Below are positions 43,605 to 52,636 of a DNA stretch of 64,000 bases, in pieces. How positions within the stretch are numbered: position 1 is the stretch's first letter; every line of letters begins with the position of its first letter. The position numbers were made by a program, and so were the translations under genes. Source of the stretch: Nostoc sp. MS1 (GTDB taxonomy: Bacteria; Cyanobacteriota; Cyanobacteriia; Cyanobacteriales; Nostocaceae); contig NZ_AP023441.1 in assembly GCF_019976755.1 (NCBI RefSeq), positions 5,949,501 to 6,013,500 on the forward strand, in the 5' to 3' direction. A model generated the notes under the pieces. It saw only the letters and a list, made by a program, of their open reading frames with translations, was not told where the DNA came from and ran no database searches.

Positions 43605-45725
43605 CTAATTATCTTGCGCTGGACTGGTAAACTCTGGACTGGGCAAAGTTGGGGGAACTACAGGCTGTGGTTTTATAGCTTGGAGTTGACGCTGGGCTTC
43701 GTCACGGGCGTTAACAGCTTGATGGTAATCTGGTTTGTATTTAATTGCTTGTTCGTAGGAGGCGATCGCTTCTTTATACTGTTTTAAGTTAAATAACGCA
43801 TTACCCCGACTATACCAACTTTCTATATGCTGTGGTTGGTAACGTACCGCTTTATTATAAGAGGCGATCGCGTCTTGGTATTTTTGTAATATATATTGAG
43901 AATTTCCCAAACTATACCAAACTTGAAAATTATTGGGCTTAATTGTCGCCGCTTTTTTATAAGATTCTATTGCTTCTTGGTAGCTTTGGTTTTGATGTTG
44001 TGACCAACCTTTGCCATACCATGCTTGATAGCTATTAGGATTAAGTTTAATTACTTGATTAAAAGATTCAATAGCTTCCGGGTAACGTTTTAAAACAATC
44101 AACACATTACCTCTAGATAACCAAGCTATAGAATAGTCTGCTTTATATTGTACTGCTTTATCATATGCTTTAAAAGCATCTTCATAACGATTAAGATTAA
44201 CTAAGGCATTACCTAAATTATACCAAGCTCTTTCATAATCGGATTTAATTTCAATCGCTTTATTATAAGCGTCTATTGCTTTATCATATTCTTTGAAATT
44301 TTGTAATGCTAATCCCTTATTATACCAACTCTCATAAGCATCTGCTTTAAATTCAATAGCTTTATCATAAGATTTAATTGCTTGGTCATACTGTTTTAAA
44401 TTACTAAAAGCCTCGCCCCTAGCATTCCAAACATCTGGGTAATCCTCATTTAATGCTAGAGCTTTATCAAAAGAAGCGATCGCTTCTGAATATCGCTGTA
44501 AATTTTGTAAAGTAAATCCTCTCCCGCTCCAAGCTTCTAGATAATCTGGTTCAAGTTGGATTGCCTTATCATAAGCTGTTAATGCTTCTTGATATTGTTT
44601 GAGACGAAATAGAGTTTTACCTTGTCCTTGCCATCCTTGAGCGTAATCTGGTCTGATATTAACTGCTTTTTCATAAGCAGATAAAGCATCTCTATATCGT
44701 TGTAACTCAAATAATGTGTTACCTTGTTTAGCTAAATCTGTAGCATTATTACTATTAATACTATTAACTACAAATACTGAGGCTGTACCAGTTGCACTAA
44801 TTAATAAAACAGCTAATAATATTTTGATAAATAGGCTTTTCTTAGGTTGATTAAACTTGAATTTAGCAGGTGGTATTGGAGTTATGGCAATAGTTCCAGT
44901 TGCAGGTTGTGTGATATCTGTCAGTGCTTGTAATGCAACAGTAGCCGAGGCGTAACGTTGCCGAAAATCATAGCACACCATTTTATCGATGAATTTGGCA
45001 AACTCTGGCGAGACTTGGGCGTGATTTTGCCAGATAATTTCATTAGTGTCGGCATCGTGTTCTAGTTGATCAGGTAATAAACCTGTGAGTGCTTGAATCG
45101 CTACTATTCCTAGAGCGTAAATATCACTACTAAATTTAGGATTACCTTGTGCTTGTTCTCCTGGTATATAACCTGGAGTTCCAATGACAACGGTAGATTT
45201 AGGTTGACCTATAGAAGTTACTATTTGAGTAGTAATTTGTTTGACTGCCCCAAAGTCAATTAAAATTAACTTGCCATCTTCTCGCCTGAGTATGTTGCGT
45301 GGATTAATATCACGGTGAATTACATTTTGCTGATGGACGAATTGTAGAATAGTCAGAAGCTCTTTTAAGAGTGATATTACCTCATCTTGAGTAAAAGTTT
45401 TTCCTGGTGTTAATTCCTGACTCAAATCGTGACCAGGAATAAATTCTTGTACTAAATAGAACTGGGCATTTTCTTCAAAATAAGCCAGAAGTTGGGGAAT
45501 GCGATTGCCAGTTCCCAGTTTATACAAAACTTGAGCTTCCGTATCAAATAATCGCCTCGCTATCTCCAAAGTCGCCGGATCATTTGCTTGGGGTTGGAGT
45601 TTTTTCACCACACACTTAGGCGTTCCTGGTAAGTGAGTATCACAAGCTACGTATGTTTCACCAAATCCCCCGCCTCCCAAGTGGCTAATAATTTGGTATC
45701 TTCCAACAAGTGTGTTTCCCAGCAT
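43605..45725 (-). CDS. Ser/Thr protein kinase with ten TPR repeats
   Basis: The 706-residue protein has an N-terminal Hanks-type kinase domain (about 1-265), one membrane helix (about 300-320) and ten TPR units of 34 residues (about 333-670). Kinase motifs: glycine loop LGGGGFGET, Lys in VVKKL, HRDINPRN for the catalytic loop, DFG in ILIDFGAVK, and GTPGYIPGEQ in the activation segment. The catalytic loop has Asn where HRDxK usually has Lys (HRDIKPEN), so activity may be altered. The C-terminal TPRs would recruit partners on the far side of the membrane helix. Cyanobacteria have many such kinase-TPR proteins. The rhomboid-like gene at 45912 is divergent from it. Confidence 0.9.
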   Translation of the reverse strand: MLGNTLVGRYQIISHLGGGGFGETYVACDTHLPGTPKCVVKKLQPQANDPATLEIARRLFDTEAQVLYKLGTGNRIPQLLAYFEENAQFYLVQEFIPGHDLSQELTPGKTFTQDEVISLLKELLTILQFVHQQNVIHRDINPRNILRREDGKLILIDFGAVKQITTQIVTSIGQPKSTVVIGTPGYIPGEQAQGNPKFSSDIYALGIVAIQALTGLLPDQLEHDADTNEIIWQNHAQVSPEFAKFIDKMVCYDFRQRYASATVALQALTDITQPATGTIAITPIPPAKFKFNQPKKSLFIKILLAVLLISATGTASVFVVNSINSNNATDLAKQGNTLFELQRYRDALSAYEKAVNIRPDYAQGWQGQGKTLFRLKQYQEALTAYDKAIQLEPDYLEAWSGRGFTLQNLQRYSEAIASFDKALALNEDYPDVWNARGEAFSNLKQYDQAIKSYDKAIEFKADAYESWYNKGLALQNFKEYDKAIDAYNKAIEIKSDYERAWYNLGNALVNLNRYEDAFKAYDKAVQYKADYSIAWLSRGNVLIVLKRYPEAIESFNQVIKLNPNSYQAWYGKGWSQHQNQSYQEAIESYKKAATIKPNNFQVWYSLGNSQYILQKYQDAIASYNKAVRYQPQHIESWYSRGNALFNLKQYKEAIASYEQAIKYKPDYHQAVNARDEAQRQLQAIKPQPVVPPTLPSPEFTSPAQDN

Positions 45726-45783
45726 CTAGTTTACCTAGTTGAGTCCATTGTGATCTGATTCCAATCTTGCCATAGGTTTTTCG

Positions 45784-45911
45784 GAGAGTGAGAGTGGGGG
45801 AGATAAGGGAGACAAGAGAGACAAGGGGGACGGGGAAAGACGGGGGAGAGTTACTATGGACTGTTGACTATGGACTAATGACTAATGACTAATGACTAAT
45901 GACTAATTAAT
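45784..45911. repeat. Long STRR composite before the rhomboid-like gene
   Basis: GGGGAGATAAGGGAGACAAG units (45795-45840) are followed by GACTATG and four AATGACT heptamers (45870-45906). The rhomboid-like start codon lies 5 bases after the last unit, with no ribosome site. Confidence 0.8.
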
Positions 45912-46607
45912 ATGATTCCTATTAGTGATAACTTACGCTTTCGTAGGCGGCCGATTGTTACTTACTGGTTGATTGGTATTAATATTTTTATATTCTTATG
46001 GGAAGTTAAACTGGAAGTGAGTGGTGAACTCGGCTATTTTATCAATAGTTGGGGTTTAGTCCCATATCAAGTAAGCACAGCAATTAATAATGCAATTATC
46101 AATCCTGCGGCTGGGATTGTGGTATTTTGGCATTTATTCTCCCTATTATTTGCTATGTTTCTACACGGCAGTTTTAGCCAAATATTGGGGAATATGTTAT
46201 TTTTGTGGGTGTTTGGTAAGGGTTTAGAAAATATTTTAGGACAGTGGCGCTATTTAGGCTTTTATTTGGGTGCGGGTGTTCTTGCAGGCTTGCTACAAAT
46301 TATTGTTGAACCGAGTTTGATTGTACCACTGGTTGGAGCAAATAGCGCGATCGCAGCAATTTTAGGAGCTTATTTTATAAAGTTTCCTAAAGTCAAGATA
46401 GATAGTGTTTTACCTTTAATTCTTGTTTATATCCCGATTGCAATACCAGTTCCTTTTTATTTATTTTGGTGGTATTTTCAACAGTCATTTTATGGCATCG
46501 GTAGTTTAAACATTCCGCCTGTGGGAGTCAATCAACCTAGCCTAGCTTACTGGATGCAGTTTCTAGCTATGATCTGTGGTGCTATTTTTATACGTATATA
46601 CCGATAA
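45912..46607 (+). CDS. Rhomboid-like membrane protein lacking the catalytic dyad
   Basis: The 231-residue protein has about six membrane helices and the rhomboid layout. HGSFSQILGNMLFLWVFGKG (85-104) keeps the helix 2 His85 and Asn94 of family members. The usual serine motif GASGA is VGANSAIAAILGAY here (141-154), so Asn144 replaces the nucleophile Ser and Ser145 lies one residue later. The usual helix 6 His (WAHxGG) is WMQFLA, with Gln216. Without Ser and His, intramembrane cleavage is not expected; the family also has non-proteolytic members such as iRhoms and derlins. ATG 45912 follows repeat DNA. It is divergent from the kinase-TPR gene. Confidence 0.8.
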   Translation: MIPISDNLRFRRRPIVTYWLIGINIFIFLWEVKLEVSGELGYFINSWGLVPYQVSTAINNAIINPAAGIVVFWHLFSLLFAMFLHGSFSQILGNMLFLWVFGKGLENILGQWRYLGFYLGAGVLAGLLQIIVEPSLIVPLVGANSAIAAILGAYFIKFPKVKIDSVLPLILVYIPIAIPVPFYLFWWYFQQSFYGIGSLNIPPVGVNQPSLAYWMQFLAMICGAIFIRIYR

Positions 46608-46737
46608 TTTTTGCTGAAATACTTATCATATCTTGGGGGCTGATCATTGGTAATGGCTAATCGGTAGTAGCCTAAAACTATTGCCAATTACCAATTACCC
46701 GCCAAAACTACCATATTTTTAACAGATTTAATTTTCC

Positions 46738-47376
46738 GTGAAATACTACAAACAGCAAACCAACGCCTTCCCTAGCGACTACCTCAACAACTTATGGGGT
46801 GAAATCCACGCTTGTCCTTACTTTGCAGTCAACAACCTCAACCGCGATTTTGTGGGTACTAAAGGATTCTCTGTAGTATTTAGGCGATCGCACATCTCCA
46901 CAGTAGAACAAAAATTTCCCTACTTCAAATCCTATTTAGATTTGGCTCTCCATCCTAATTGCAACGCTTTTTACCTTAACCCCTTGCTCCTCAAAGAAGG
47001 CTCCCGCGTCGATCCACATATAGATCGTTCTCTGCGTTCTTACTGCAAAACTATTGAACCACCGATGTTTGTCAGCGTCTTATATGTGCGCGTACCCGAA
47101 AATATGGAGGGGGGAGAACTGGTTCTCAAGTCGCACAAAAGTCAACTAGGACAAATTAAACCCCAGATGAACACCTTAGTCTACTTTCAAGGCGATTTAA
47201 CTCACTCAGTTAACGCCGTGAAAACGTCAGGAAATCGTTTGAGTTTGGTTTGTGAACAGTATAGTTTAGGTGATGATGAACTAGCAGAAATTCCCGAATT
47301 TACTATCGAATCAAGAGTGGCTCAATCTACCACCAAAAAACGTAATACCAATTCAAAATTCAAAATTCAAAATTAG
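46738..47376 (+). CDS. 2OG-Fe(II) oxygenase with repeat-derived C-terminus
   Basis: The 212-residue protein is a single double-stranded beta-helix 2-oxoglutarate/Fe(II) dioxygenase of the prolyl-hydroxylase type. Iron ligands are H94 and D96 (DPHIDRS) and H156 (DLTHSVNAV); the 2-oxoglutarate-binding Arg is R167 (SGNRLSLV). The GTG at 46738 is the best start; the next ATG lies inside the domain. The last 8 residues (NSKFKIQN) are coded by the tandem unit AATTCAA at 47349-47376, a dispersed repeat. The substrate cannot be inferred; prolyl or other protein side chains are possible. It has no clear operon partner. Confidence 0.87.
   Translation: MKYYKQQTNAFPSDYLNNLWGEIHACPYFAVNNLNRDFVGTKGFSVVFRRSHISTVEQKFPYFKSYLDLALHPNCNAFYLNPLLLKEGSRVDPHIDRSLRSYCKTIEPPMFVSVLYVRVPENMEGGELVLKSHKSQLGQIKPQMNTLVYFQGDLTHSVNAVKTSGNRLSLVCEQYSLGDDELAEIPEFTIESRVAQSTTKKRNTNSKFKIQN
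47349..47376. repeat. AATTCAA tandem repeat, coding the oxygenase tail
   Basis: AATTCAAAATTCAAAATTC-type units, three in tandem, run up to the TAG stop of the 2OG oxygenase. The same unit occurs near 42645 and 5690. Confidence 0.75.
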
Positions 47377-47527
47377 GAATCCATACATAACAAGGCTTTG
47401 GGACTGTGTATTTGTCACATTCTTTGTTCAAATTGGTATAAGTTCTAGCTTTAAAAAACAGAGGTATTTAAGCACCTCTCAGCATCGGGGAGGGGTTCAT
47501 CAAACTGACGTTAAATAAAATATCAAA

Positions 47528-47549
47528 CCTCCTAGAAAAAACCAGGAGG
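47528..47549 (-). terminator. Likely terminator of the repeat-rich membrane protein gene
   Basis: CCTCCT (47528-47533) pairs with AGGAGG (47544-47549). On the minus strand a TTTGATATTT tract follows. It lies 10-30 bases after the stop of the gene starting at 49615. Confidence 0.55.
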
Positions 47550-47557
47550 CTTAAAAA

Positions 47558-49615
47558 CTACTGCCCATTAATAGTAGTTGAAGGCACTACTTGCTCTGGC
47601 GTAGGCTGAGGTGCAGGAGGATTAAGAAATTGCTGCCAAATTTTAATTTGCTCTTGCGCTGCACTATAAGCAGAACTACTGCGGGGAACTAACCGAGCGG
47701 TTTCAATTCCTCTAGCCATATCAGAATTACCTTCAGAACGGGCAATATCTAAGATTTGCTGACCCCATTGGTCAATAGCGATATTTGCATCCATTCTTAA
47801 AATACTTTTGTTAGATACCTGATCAGCCAAGCGTATCGCTTCTGCCAAAGCTTGGGGAGTACCAGTCGCAGCCACTTCCCTCGCACGATTCCAATTATCT
47901 CTGGCGCGAATTTGCGATCGCCACTCATCAATTGCTTCCTGCGCTTCTCCAGATAACGCCCTTCCTGAAGATGCTATTGGTTGCGCTGCATTAATCGCCG
48001 CCGATAAATCACCCCGTGAGGCAAATTCTCTCGCTTGATCTAAATAAGGTTGGTCTTGGATACGCTGTACTTTATCTACCCAAGTTCTAATTCTGCGGCG
48101 TGCTTCTGGATATAACGCTCGACCTTGACGAATTTGCCCAGCTTCGGCGATCGCTGCTTGCAAAGAGTTAATATCGTCTAACAAGGCGATTTGTTCAGCC
48201 CGTTCTAAATAAGGTCTATCTTCAATCGTCTCAATTTGCGCCTGCCAACTATTAATATTTTGTCTAGCTTCTGAACCACGAGGATTACTACTAGGAATCA
48301 TCTGTGCTTCCGCGATCGCCGCAGTTAAATCGTTGACTGTACCTTGATTAGCTAGTGCCTGCGCCTTTTCCAAATGGGAAACATCTTCAATTTCCAACTG
48401 CCAACGGCTGATTAACTGTTGAGCCTTATCGTAGTTTGGTCGAGACGGATTAATTTGTTGAGCCTGGGTAATAGCTGCTTGTAAACCTGCTACATTACCC
48501 TGCCAAGCACTTCTTTGAGCATCAGCCAAAGCAATAAAATCTTCAACTTCCGTTTGTAACCCTGTACTTTCAGGAATCTGTCGAGCAATGTCTAAAGCTG
48601 TATCTGCATCTCGCGCGTCCATTTTCGCCTGTGCCAATTCCAACATTTTGCGCCCAAACGCCGGAATTGATTCTTGAGCTTTGCGATACAGGTAACTTTT
48701 CTCCCCTACAGACTCAGCCAGTTTAATTGCTTCTAGTAAATTTTCCACTACTTTACTATCAGCCAATCTTTGGGCTTTGTCTAACTTGTCTACATCTTCC
48801 TTAGATGCAGTGATAATGTCATTTAGTTCATCATATTTAACACTTGCCCAATATTTATTATCTACACGCAACAATTTAGAAGCTACCAGAAATGCCGATT
48901 GCCAGCGTTGTTGCCGCAATTCCTCAACTGCATCTGAGTATATACCTTGCGCTTTACCCCAAATCGTTTGCCATTTGGCAATTTGCGCATCTACCAACTT
49001 ATAAGCTGCCAAGTCTTGAGGTATTTTTTTGGATGTGGCGATCGCCTGCTCTAAATTTCCCGCCTGAAAACTTTGGTCAGCTAATTGCAGTACATCCTTT
49101 GACCATTCTTCCAGAAACCTGTCCGCTTCGCCCCGCAGTGGGTGGTCTTTTGGCAATTCCCTTACTAAAGCGATCGCCTGCAACAAATCTTCCACCGTTT
49201 GTTTAGAAGCCGCCAACTGGGCGCAATGTATCCTCACCGAAGCACTGGCTAGAGGCCAAAAAATTGCCGGACAATTAGGTGCAGCTGGTAACTTCAACAG
49301 CATTGCCATCGCCAAAAATGCGATACCGCCGGGGATGATTGTCAATACTAGAGCAAAGCCCACCCAACCCCGCATCCAGCGCGGCAACTTGATAAATCTT
49401 TTTTTTGTATTATTGGTTACTTTATCTTGCTGATTTATAGGTAATCCTTGGGAGTCATACAATATTTGCTGGTTCACCGTATTAGCCGAACCAGGAGCTG
49501 GGACACCAAATGGTTGGGTGTCACCGACTGGTGGCGATCGGTATACACCGTCCATCTCATCTGGTTTTCTTCCTCTGGTTGGATGCCAACTTTCTGGGGT
49601 ATCCCGCTCTGTCAT
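47558..49615 (-). CDS. Repeat-rich single-pass membrane protein of unknown function
   Basis: I do not recognise a named family; similar proteins are found in cyanobacteria as conserved hypotheticals. The 685-residue chain has a disordered, proline- and charge-rich N-terminus (about 1-75), one membrane helix (about 84-110) and a long helical region (about 125-660). The helical region is built of about ten imperfect units of 45-55 residues of the type (L/W)xxAxxxAxxG..xxLxxAIxxAxxI..xxxYxxAxxxIxxW. This resembles TPR or Sel1-like solenoids, but with a conserved Trp at each unit end (INSWQAQIE, IRTWVDKVQ, IDEWRSQIR). A proline-rich tail ends the protein. It is most likely an envelope scaffold with a periplasmic solenoid; that is inference. 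No operon partner is clear. Confidence 0.75.
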   Translation of the reverse strand: MTERDTPESWHPTRGRKPDEMDGVYRSPPVGDTQPFGVPAPGSANTVNQQILYDSQGLPINQQDKVTNNTKKRFIKLPRWMRGWVGFALVLTIIPGGIAFLAMAMLLKLPAAPNCPAIFWPLASASVRIHCAQLAASKQTVEDLLQAIALVRELPKDHPLRGEADRFLEEWSKDVLQLADQSFQAGNLEQAIATSKKIPQDLAAYKLVDAQIAKWQTIWGKAQGIYSDAVEELRQQRWQSAFLVASKLLRVDNKYWASVKYDELNDIITASKEDVDKLDKAQRLADSKVVENLLEAIKLAESVGEKSYLYRKAQESIPAFGRKMLELAQAKMDARDADTALDIARQIPESTGLQTEVEDFIALADAQRSAWQGNVAGLQAAITQAQQINPSRPNYDKAQQLISRWQLEIEDVSHLEKAQALANQGTVNDLTAAIAEAQMIPSSNPRGSEARQNINSWQAQIETIEDRPYLERAEQIALLDDINSLQAAIAEAGQIRQGRALYPEARRRIRTWVDKVQRIQDQPYLDQAREFASRGDLSAAINAAQPIASSGRALSGEAQEAIDEWRSQIRARDNWNRAREVAATGTPQALAEAIRLADQVSNKSILRMDANIAIDQWGQQILDIARSEGNSDMARGIETARLVPRSSSAYSAAQEQIKIWQQFLNPPAPQPTPEQVVPSTTINGQ

Positions 49616-49767
49616 CTCTCACACCAAAATAGTTGAATAGCCATCTGTTTTAGAATGATAATGCTATTTTTGCCATAGTAACTTTCTCATAATTAAAAAG
49701 CCACTTGTTACATTATCCTTCCCACAAATACCATTAATAATTGGCAGATTCAGCGCCCATTTATACC

Positions 49768-50673
49768 TTAACCCGACACAGAAGACTCAGCTTGTAAATC
49801 TACAATTAATTGGGCTAGTTGCTCACTACTTGCTTGATAAACTCTGCCACAAAAATCACAAGTCGCCTCTGCCCCATCATCCTTAACAATCATATCCTGT
49901 AATTCCGCTTCTCCCAACATCTTTAATGCGCCTAAAACCCGGTCAAACGAGCAACCGCAATGGAAGCGCAGGATTTGGTTTTCAGGGAAAATCGTCAGCC
50001 CCATATCACCCAAAAGATCATTAAAGATTTCCGGTAGAGTTTTACCCGCTTGCAACAAAGGCGTAAACCCAGATAAAGCCGCCATCCTAGATTCTAGCTT
50101 CGCCACCAAAGCTTCATCTCTAGCCGCCTTCGGCAACACCTGCACCAGCAACCCACCAGCCGCAGTCACACCAGTAGCCCCGACAAACACACCCAAAACC
50201 AACGCCGAAGGTGTTTGTTCAGAACTTACCAAATAATGAGCCACATCATCGCCAATTTCTCCAGAAACTAGTTCCACCGTACTAGAGTAAGGGTAGCCAT
50301 AACCAATATCCCTAACAACGTAGAGAAAGCCATTACCCACCGCACCGCCTACATCTAACTTACCCTTAGCATTGGGAGGCAGTTCTATATTGGGATTACC
50401 CACATAACCACGTACAGTCCCATCCACGCCAGCATCTACCAAAATGCCAGCCAAAGGCCCATCACCCTTCACCCGGACATTCACCCTAGAACCAGCCCGT
50501 TTCATGCTAGAAGCCATCAACAAGCCAGCCGCCATCGTCCGTCCCAGAGCAGCCGTTGCTACATAAGATAGCTTATGACGCTGCCGTGCTTCCTCGGTTA
50601 AGCGAGTGGTAATCACACCCACTGCACGAATCCCGCCATCAGCTGCTGTGGCGCGAATTAATTGATCAGCCAT
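49768..50673 (-). CDS. hslO: Hsp33 redox-activated chaperone
   Basis: Hsp33 is an oxidation-activated holdase in the cytoplasm. The N-terminal domain begins ADQLIRATAADGGIRAVGV and has SYVATAALGRTMAAGLLMAS. The redox zinc site near the C-terminus has CGCS (two Cys) and CDFCGR (two Cys). Under oxidative stress these four form disulfides and the chaperone unfolds to active form. ATG at 50673 (MADQLIR) fits the family start better than 50688, which would add MVRFF. The gene lies alone between the membrane repeat protein and a hypothetical gene. The length (about 301 residues) is typical. Confidence 0.94.
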   Translation of the reverse strand: MADQLIRATAADGGIRAVGVITTRLTEEARQRHKLSYVATAALGRTMAAGLLMASSMKRAGSRVNVRVKGDGPLAGILVDAGVDGTVRGYVGNPNIELPPNAKGKLDVGGAVGNGFLYVVRDIGYGYPYSSTVELVSGEIGDDVAHYLVSSEQTPSALVLGVFVGATGVTAAGGLLVQVLPKAARDEALVAKLESRMAALSGFTPLLQAGKTLPEIFNDLLGDMGLTIFPENQILRFHCGCSFDRVLGALKMLGEAELQDMIVKDDGAEATCDFCGRVYQASSEQLAQLIVDLQAESSVSG

Positions 50674-51050
50674 GAAAAACCTTACCAACTAATAATGTCT
50701 TGACAAATGCTCTGGCTGTAAGCTAGAAGCACGCAAATATTTTCCTAGTATAACAAAACTTAACTTATACAGAACATACGCAAGTGTCATGAGTCTGTGG
50801 TTATACTTAACCTACTCTTCACACTCTCACAAAGCAATTTAAAGATTATTTATAAAGTAAAAAATTACCGTAGTGGTGTGGCAAGACTAAACTTGTACAC
50901 TTAGAGAAAAATCGCTCATCTTGAAAAATAACTAAAAACTCTTATCAAGAAATAAGTGTGCGATCGCACTGGCGCGTTGCTAGTAGTAGAAAGGCTGAGT
51001 TACTTTAAAGTTATTGATAACACAATCAGTTTGAGTTCTTTTCAAGAGCT

Positions 51051-51473
51051 ATGGAAAGGATGATCAAATATTCTAGGCAAGATTGGTCACAATGCGAATG
51101 TGGGAATCAAGAAGAGCTTCTCAGCATTTTTCTGTATGATCTGCCGAATCTAACTACATGCAACATTTTACCACCACTACACATTCTTAATATTTTTCTT
51201 CTCAGAGGCTGGGTTGGTGGCAGTATGAGTCCCAAATTTATGTGGCAACCCTTTGAACTATCTGAGCAAGAGTATCAAGAGATTTTGCCCAAACTTCTCA
51301 ATCCTAATTGGGCAGTATTATGTAAAAAGCTGTGGCGCATCAGACTACCGATGAAACTTGATCCAGAATTTGATACTATTGGCGATCGCTATACATGGAT
51401 GGCATTGATTAGCGAAAAACATAGAGTCAATTCACTTGCAGAAGCAGAAAAATATAGCCGTAGCCAGTCGTAG
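51051..51473 (+). CDS. Hypothetical protein (140 aa)
   Basis: I do not recognise this protein. The ATG at 51051 has TCAAGAGCT upstream, and a second ATG at 51060 could be used. The sequence is soluble, with SMSPKFMWQPFELSEQEYQEILPKL-like stretches in the middle that suggest an alpha/beta fold, and CECG near residue 15. There are two close cysteines there but no full zinc motif. The AT content and codon use match the neighbours. It is followed after 135 bases by an SRPBCC-like gene. Function unknown. Confidence 0.6.
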   Translation: MERMIKYSRQDWSQCECGNQEELLSIFLYDLPNLTTCNILPPLHILNIFLLRGWVGGSMSPKFMWQPFELSEQEYQEILPKLLNPNWAVLCKKLWRIRLPMKLDPEFDTIGDRYTWMALISEKHRVNSLAEAEKYSRSQS

Positions 51474-51608
51474 GTATCGCTAGAATTTTGATTTATTCCC
51501 TAAAATCGCATTAGGCTTATTGTATCCATCCAAACAAAAGACTGTCTTGTTGCTCGTCTGTGATCTAGTATCACTACAGCAACTTACTATTCATTCTAAC
51601 TTCCACCA

Positions 51609-52004
51609 ATGCTAGGTAATTTTCAACAAAGTCAACTACGAATCGAAATTGCAGCACCAGCCAAAGCCATTCATGATAGCTTGCTGCATCCAGCGCAACT
51701 TGAAAAATGGTTGATAGGACAACGCTTTGCGCCAGGAACACCAGATGAACTACACACAGGGTTGCAATTTACAACCTGGACTGGTCCTGTAGCCGTACAT
51801 CATCGCGTAGATATAGCCAAATTAAACTGTCTGCGCTTGCTACTCAGTGGCGGTATCGATGGTTTTCATGAATGGTACTGGGGAGACGGTTGGGTACAGT
51901 CACGCTTAGAAGGGGTTTCACTATTACCTTTGAACTTGGCTCAAACCCTGAGTTTACTGAGTTTGCGCCAATATTTAACAAATCAAGGAAATAACAACCC
52001 CTAA
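51609..52004 (+). CDS. SRPBCC/polyketide-cyclase-like small protein
   Basis: The 131-residue protein looks like an SRPBCC (START-like) fold: RIEIAAPAKAIHDSLLHPAQLEKWLIGQ gives the first strand, two helices and a turn; HTGLQFTTWTGP and VHHRVDIAKLNCLRLLLSGG are the next strands; and the last helix is NLAQTLSLLSLRQYL. Family members bind hydrophobic ligands or act as cyclases or dehydratases; none is implied here. The C-terminal strand and helix are complete, so the gene is whole. The stop overlaps the last codon of the minus-strand Uma2 pseudogene by four bases. The family call is by pattern, not by a key residue. Confidence 0.6.
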   Translation: MLGNFQQSQLRIEIAAPAKAIHDSLLHPAQLEKWLIGQRFAPGTPDELHTGLQFTTWTGPVAVHHRVDIAKLNCLRLLLSGGIDGFHEWYWGDGWVQSRLEGVSLLPLNLAQTLSLLSLRQYLTNQGNNNP

Positions 52005-52597
52005 TCTTCAGCACATAACACTTGCTCAACTGTTAATTTCAACTCTGGAAAAGTTGGAGATTGAATAAACTCTGTACCAACAAACTCCACTGGTTCATAC
52101 AATTCTTCAATCAAGGTGAAAACAGTCATCTTGTTACTTAACAAGTCAACAATCCAATACTCTGGAATGTTGAGAACATTGTATTCAACTCGCTTGGCTC
52201 GATAATCTACAATTTTTGTTGATTCACTTACAACTTCCACTACTAACAAAGGAGGTGATTCATTCAGTTTAATCACCGCTTCTCTATTCCGTCAATCTCG
52301 CCATTGAGCTAAAGGAATCACAACTACATCGGGGATTCTCAATGTATCCCATTTCCCTGCACGGGGAGAGCGAACACCAACAACCATTTGTTGAGAAGTC
52401 CAATCTAAATTTTTACGACGAATTTCATAGCGAAAAGAGTTTTTGAGAAAACCCACCACAGCCCCATGTTGTCCAGTTCCTAGACTCACAGGGATTAATT
52501 CTCCATTAACTAATTCATAACAAGTATCAGTCCCATCATTATAAGCAAGATACTCTGCAAGAGTTAGCTTTTTAGTAACTGCTGGGGTTGTAGTCAT
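52001..52597 (-). pseudogene. Uma2-family gene split by an in-frame stop
   Basis: Two pieces in the same frame form one complete Uma2 protein: 52597-52295 (MTTTPAVTKKLTLAEYLAYN to AQWRD) and 52291-52001 (RNREAVIKLNESPP to the end). They are separated only by TGA at 52294-52292. The family has an ordinary residue (often Leu, TTA or TTG) there, so one base change explains it. Motifs are otherwise present: RIPDVVVIP, LLVVEVVSESTKIVDY and KRVEYNVLNIPEYWIVDL. The reading frame continues without other damage, so the stop may be recent. Sequencing error is an alternative. Confidence 0.85.
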
Positions 52598-52636
52598 GGC
52601 ATTAGTTTACTTTTAACTCTACTCTAACCTTCAGCT

